A stretch of 10,932 nucleotides of DNA, taken from NCBI GenBank assembly GCA_002298075.1, contig DBLW01000150.1, forward strand, positions 1 through 10,932. Reading direction: 5' to 3'. Position numbers and translations under genes: made by a program. This DNA comes from Bacteroidales bacterium UBA714 (GTDB lineage: Bacteria > Bacteroidota > Bacteroidia > Bacteroidales > UBA932). Shown piece after piece: positions 7,810 through 10,932 of the stretch (within the stretch, counting starts at the first letter, position 1; each line of letters begins with the position of its first letter). The notes under the pieces were generated by a model. The model made no database searches and was not told the DNA's origin. It saw only the letters and a program-made list of their open reading frames with translations.

Positions 7810-9477
7810 ATGAAAAAGATTTTATTGTTTGCTGCTGCAATGTTGGCTCTGGCAGGCTGTAAGGACCCGAATGGTGCCACATCATCTGCCTCAGACGATA
7901 TTACAGTTGCTCCTGAGAACAGGACAGTCGGCGGAGATGGCGGTAACGTCCAGGTAATAGTTACAAGTACAGGTGACTGGACTCTCGCATCCAAAGACGG
8001 CAAGGCATATGACTGGGTTACTTCAGACAAGGCTTCCGGAGTTGACGGAGACATCGTGAAGTTCGTAGTAGAACCTAATATGGAAGAGCAGAAGACTGCT
8101 GAGTTCGTGTTCTCTTGCGGTAAGGCTACTGCCCCTTTCACTATCATTTCTATGCCGGGCGAAGTTCCTACGATTACTGTCACTTCAGGTGCTGAGGTGA
8201 AGGGAACCTATGAGGCAGGCAGATTCACTGTTGCCGTTGCTCTCAAGAATGTTGCTGAGAGCGAGCTTGAGGTTGAATGCTCTGAGGAGTGGGTTCGCAA
8301 ACTCATCGTACTCGAGGGTGATACCCAGAATACAGTCAATGTTGACTTTGGGTATGACGCTCTTTCAGAACTTGAGTCCCGTACTGCGGAAATCACTTTC
8401 AAAGGTGGAGCCGCAAACCCTGTAAAAGTTACTTTCACTCAGTCACCTAAGCCGACCATTGAGCCTGAATCAGCTTCATATTCTCTTGATCCTGCAACTG
8501 CCGGTACTCTTGAGATTCCTGTCAGGGCTAACGTTGAGTATGACATCACTTATGGCGAGGGCTCAGACTGGCTTACCGGACATAAGAAAGAAGGAAACGT
8601 TGAGAAATGGAATTACACTGCATTCACGCAGGAGGGACAGCAGAGAACCGCTACCATCATCTTCACAGAGAAGAATCCTGCAGAAGGCGCTGAGGCTATT
8701 GTTGCGACTGTAAGCGTAAGACAGAGCAACCTCAGATATGCAATCAACCTTGCAAACGCGCGTATAGCAAGTCCTGCCGAGTGGCCTAACGCTGAGGTTA
8801 TGAAGGTGGGCAAGGTATTTACTGTCGAGATGCTCGCAAGGCATAACGGCTCATTGAACACCCTCGGTTATCTTTTCGGTATTGAGCGCCGTTTCCTTAT
8901 CAGACATGGTGACACTTATCCGAAGAACGCATGGGAGCTTGTTTGTGCAAGAACTTCAAAAGAGTCTAATGGTGAGAACCGTGAGTGGAAACTTCAGGTA
9001 ACTAATTCTGCTTCCTATCTGCCTGCTGACAAGTGGTTCCATGTGGCAGTCGCCTTTGACGGAACAAAGGCTGTCATTTACTTGAATGGTGAAGTCGTTG
9101 CAGAAGGTGCTCTGCCGTCAGACTTCAAAGATGTGGATTTCACAGAGTCATATACCGGCAATGGAGCTACCCAGTGTCTCTACTTCGGTTGGGGCTATGG
9201 AAATGGACGTGACTGGAAAGGTAATATCGCTGAGGCACGTATCTGGAACAGGACACTTACCCAGGATGAAATCAAGGCTGACGGTCATTACTATTCAGTA
9301 CCTGTCGATTCGGAAGGTCTTATCGCTTACTGGAAGATGGACGAAGGTGATGGCTCTACCATTTACGATGCTACATCTAACGCAAACCACTTTACTGCGC
9401 AGAATATGCCGAACGGTTACTCTTGGTCAGCAGGTGCGACTTGGGTGGAACTTGATGGTCCTATCACAGTTGAATAA
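7810..9477 (+). CDS. Triple-BACON + LamG lipoprotein, probable surface glycan-binding protein
   Basis: This 555-residue lipoprotein has lipobox ALAGC (Cys17) followed by KDPNG. Three BACON-type beta-sandwich repeats follow at about 25-117, 118-212 and 214-307, each with a Trp-hydrophobic pair (DWVTS, EWVRK, DWLTG), and the second and third ending in the usual FTQSP or VRQSN strand. Residues about 335-530 form a LamG/Laminin_G_3 domain (FTVEMLARHN, DKWFHVAVAFDG, AVIYLNGEVV, NIAEARIWNRTL, LIAYWKMDEGDG). The BACON repeats probably serve as a stalk that holds LamG away from the membrane, as BACON is generally treated as a spacer; direct glycan binding by BACON is not shown. No catalytic motif is seen. 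It lies 27 bp after the GH18 gene, which ends in tandem stops (TAA TAG), and it is the last gene before the terminator at 9534-9564. Its leucine codons are strongly biased to CTT/CTC, like the GH18 gene. Confidence 0.88.
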   Translation: MKKILLFAAAMLALAGCKDPNGATSSASDDITVAPENRTVGGDGGNVQVIVTSTGDWTLASKDGKAYDWVTSDKASGVDGDIVKFVVEPNMEEQKTAEFVFSCGKATAPFTIISMPGEVPTITVTSGAEVKGTYEAGRFTVAVALKNVAESELEVECSEEWVRKLIVLEGDTQNTVNVDFGYDALSELESRTAEITFKGGAANPVKVTFTQSPKPTIEPESASYSLDPATAGTLEIPVRANVEYDITYGEGSDWLTGHKKEGNVEKWNYTAFTQEGQQRTATIIFTEKNPAEGAEAIVATVSVRQSNLRYAINLANARIASPAEWPNAEVMKVGKVFTVEMLARHNGSLNTLGYLFGIERRFLIRHGDTYPKNAWELVCARTSKESNGENREWKLQVTNSASYLPADKWFHVAVAFDGTKAVIYLNGEVVAEGALPSDFKDVDFTESYTGNGATQCLYFGWGYGNGRDWKGNIAEARIWNRTLTQDEIKADGHYYSVPVDSEGLIAYWKMDEGDGSTIYDATSNANHFTAQNMPNGYSWSAGATWVELDGPITVE

Positions 9478-9500
9478 ATCTTTTATTCAGCATTATTTTA

Positions 9501-9508
9501 TAGATTTG
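9501..9508 (+). promoter_or_regulatory. Possible Bacteroidetes -7 promoter element (TAnnTTTG)
   Basis: TAGATTTG matches the Bacteroides -7 consensus TAnnTTTG exactly. It sits in the intergenic region, but no convincing TTTG -33 element lies at the expected distance upstream, only a T-rich stretch at 9481-9484. Any transcript starting here would meet the terminator at 9534-9564 within about 50 bases. It could be chance, the source of a short terminated RNA, or a promoter for the CotH-like gene that is attenuated. Confidence 0.2.
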
Positions 9509-9533
9509 CGGTTTAAAAACCGGATATGATTTC

Positions 9534-9564
9534 AGGCCGGGCCTTTCGGAGACCCGGCCTTTTT
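9534..9564 (+). terminator. Intrinsic (Rho-independent) terminator of the SusC-to-LamG operon
   Basis: AGGCCGGG at 9534-9541 pairs perfectly with CCCGGCCT at 9553-9560 across an 11-base loop. The second arm runs into a five-T tract (9560-9564). The stem is almost all G:C and stands out from the AT-rich flank. It lies 57 bp after the stop of the last operon gene and 15 bp before the CotH-like start, so the latter is probably transcribed separately or only by read-through. Confidence 0.88.
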
Positions 9565-9578
9565 ATTGGAAAACCATC

Positions 9579-10932
9579 ATGAAGACTACGCATTCACTAA
9601 ATTCCGTTGCCGTTATACTGGTATCTTTCCTTTTGGGGACATTTGTTTTCTCATGTAAAGTTGACGTTACCGAGAAAGTCCGCAGGGCATACCTGAATGT
9701 GGCGGAAACAGATTTTTCAGTGGGCTCTGACGGAGGTGTCCTTTATTCTCTCATAAGCGCAAGCGGAGATGTCGGCATTGAGAATGAGACTGATTGGGTG
9801 GAAGCGGCCATAGTGGATGAATCCGATGGCGATTCAGACGGCAGCCTGTACGAAGGCAAATATTTGAAGATTATCGTTTCACCTAATGGAAGTGCTGAAG
9901 TCCGCAGGGCTGAATTGGTTCTTCGTTCCCGGGATTGCGACAATGTTTCTGTAAGCATTGAGCAGGAGGCCCCTGCCGAGGACCCGACAAAGGATCCTAC
10001 ATGCAACCTGTTGACTTTCAGAATTAACAAACAGGATGAAGCAAAACTCAAAAAGGATATTGTATTTACTCTTGACAAGGAAAACAAGACTCTTAAAGCG
10101 AAATATCTGTCTTGGATAGAGAAAGAGAATCCGGAGATGCTGGTGCCTACATTTACTTACGAGGGAGCGGCCGTGCTCGTGAACGGTGCCGAAATAGAAT
10201 CCGGCAAGACCGCGATTCCGTTTTCCGATGACTTTACCTTGGTTGTCAGGGCTGAGAGCGGTGCATGCAACGAGTATTCGGTAAGCCTGAACTGCCCTCA
10301 AATCAACCGTGAACTTGCTGTGCTTCATGTGAGGCCGGACGAGCTGATACGCGGAAAGGACAAGTACGTGCAGACATATGTCGAGCTTTACGACAAAACA
10401 CCGGAATCAACATTACAGGGTTGGTGGGACAGTGCTGAGAAGGGCAAGATAGAGATGCGCGGAAGAGGAAATTCCACATGGGGACTTCCGAAAAAGCCGT
10501 TCCGTCTGAAGTTCACGGAGAAGTTCAGCCCTGTCGGTCTCGACCATGCCAAAGAGAAGAGCTGGGTCATCATGGCACAGGACATGGACAAGTCTCTGAT
10601 ACGCAACTGCATCGCATTTGAATATTCGAAGATACTCTTTAATGCAGCAGATAATTATCATCATGAGAAGGCTCTGAATTTCACTCCTTGCATGAAGCTG
10701 TTGAATGTTTATTTTACCGGATACTATTATTACGAGGATACGGGGGAGACCAAGTATCTTGACGGGGAGTATCTCGGGGTATATCAGATGAGCGACCAGA
10801 TGAACCGTGCCAAGGGACGCATCGAGGTTGACAAGCTTGGGGCTGCGGACGGCGATGCTCAGGACAAGATTACCGGCGGCTATATAATCGAGACTGACAT
10901 TCATGAGGGCAATCATTATTCTCCAAGGATGG
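9579..10932 (+). CDS. CotH-type kinase-like lipoprotein with N-terminal BACON-like domain (3' end outside window)
   Basis: The frame is open from the ATG at 9579 to the right edge, giving 451 residues without a stop. No in-frame ATG lies between the terminator and this start. A hydrophobic signal ends in FVFSC, giving lipidated Cys26. Residues about 38-131 form a BACON-like domain (AETDFSVGSDGG, ending VSIEQEA), followed by a linker with DP repeats and a second beta-rich region (about 143-245). The CotH homology begins near 290: RGRGNSTW (294-301), KKPFRLKF (305-312), DKSLIRN (337-343), GEYLGVYQMSDQM (396-408) and GGYIIETD (433-440), all matching family signatures. CotH proteins are atypical secreted kinases; Bacillus CotH phosphorylates spore-coat proteins. 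The substrate in Bacteroidales is not established, and the catalytic Asp region may lie beyond the edge. A DxDxDG calcium-loop-like motif occurs at 83-88. Confidence 0.87.
   Translation, partial: MKTTHSLNSVAVILVSFLLGTFVFSCKVDVTEKVRRAYLNVAETDFSVGSDGGVLYSLISASGDVGIENETDWVEAAIVDESDGDSDGSLYEGKYLKIIVSPNGSAEVRRAELVLRSRDCDNVSVSIEQEAPAEDPTKDPTCNLLTFRINKQDEAKLKKDIVFTLDKENKTLKAKYLSWIEKENPEMLVPTFTYEGAAVLVNGAEIESGKTAIPFSDDFTLVVRAESGACNEYSVSLNCPQINRELAVLHVRPDELIRGKDKYVQTYVELYDKTPESTLQGWWDSAEKGKIEMRGRGNSTWGLPKKPFRLKFTEKFSPVGLDHAKEKSWVIMAQDMDKSLIRNCIAFEYSKILFNAADNYHHEKALNFTPCMKLLNVYFTGYYYYEDTGETKYLDGEYLGVYQMSDQMNRAKGRIEVDKLGAADGDAQDKITGGYIIETDIHEGNHYSPRM

Noticed and set aside
9509..9522. Small palindrome CGGTTTAAAAACCG, considered as a terminator or operator
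   Set aside because: The six-base arms are separated by only two bases, too tight for a stable hairpin, and no T tract follows. The real terminator lies 12 bases downstream. An operator role cannot be excluded but has no support.
10413..10916. Minus-strand open frame of 167 codons near the right edge
   Set aside because: It lies opposite the CotH-like gene, whose plus-strand frame has family motifs throughout; the reverse frame has none.
1..10932. Search for CRISPR arrays, tRNA/rRNA genes, insertion sequences, attachment sites or phage genes
   Set aside because: None seen. No spaced repeats, no transposase or integrase frame, and no stretch over about 100 bases outside coding sequence.

Overview
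The window comes from a Bacteroidales-type genome. The evidence is a SusC/SusD pair, a run of lipoproteins with BACON, DUF1735 and LamG domains, short AU-rich gaps without clear Shine-Dalgarno sites, and start sites of the Bacteroidetes kind. The genus cannot be fixed from this stretch alone. All recognised genes are on the plus strand.

Layout: (1) 1-2069, the C-terminal two thirds of a SusC-like TonB-dependent outer-membrane transporter, cut by the left edge; (2) 2081-3697, a SusD-like glycan-binding lipoprotein; (3) 3715-4761, a GH18-like lipoprotein whose catalytic motif has decayed, probably a surface glycan-binding protein; (4) 4768-6036, a DUF1735 + LamG lipoprotein; (5) 6076-7782, a BACON + DUF1735 + GH18 lipoprotein that keeps the catalytic Asp/Glu pair, probably an endo-beta-N-acetylglucosaminidase; (6) 7810-9477, a three-BACON + LamG lipoprotein. 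Gaps between these genes are 6 to 39 bp, so they read as one operon that ends at a strong intrinsic terminator (9534-9564). (7) From 9579 to the right edge runs a lipoprotein with a BACON-like domain and a CotH-type kinase fold, cut by the edge.

Together genes 1-6 form a polysaccharide utilisation locus of the kind that captures N-glycans. The GH18 enzyme would cut the chitobiose core of a glycoprotein glycan at the cell surface. The inactive GH18, the two LamG proteins and the SusD protein would hold the glycan, and SusC would import it. The layout recalls the Bacteroides thetaiotaomicron high-mannose N-glycan locus around BT3983-BT3987 (from memory, not checked by alignment). No exo-glycosidase (GH92, GH20, GH2) and no regulator lies in the window, so the exact glycan is not settled.

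The most interesting points are the active/inactive GH18 pair, the reshuffling of BACON, DUF1735 and LamG modules between adjacent genes, a cysteine-rich GH18 domain, and a CotH-type secreted kinase homologue beside a glycan operon.
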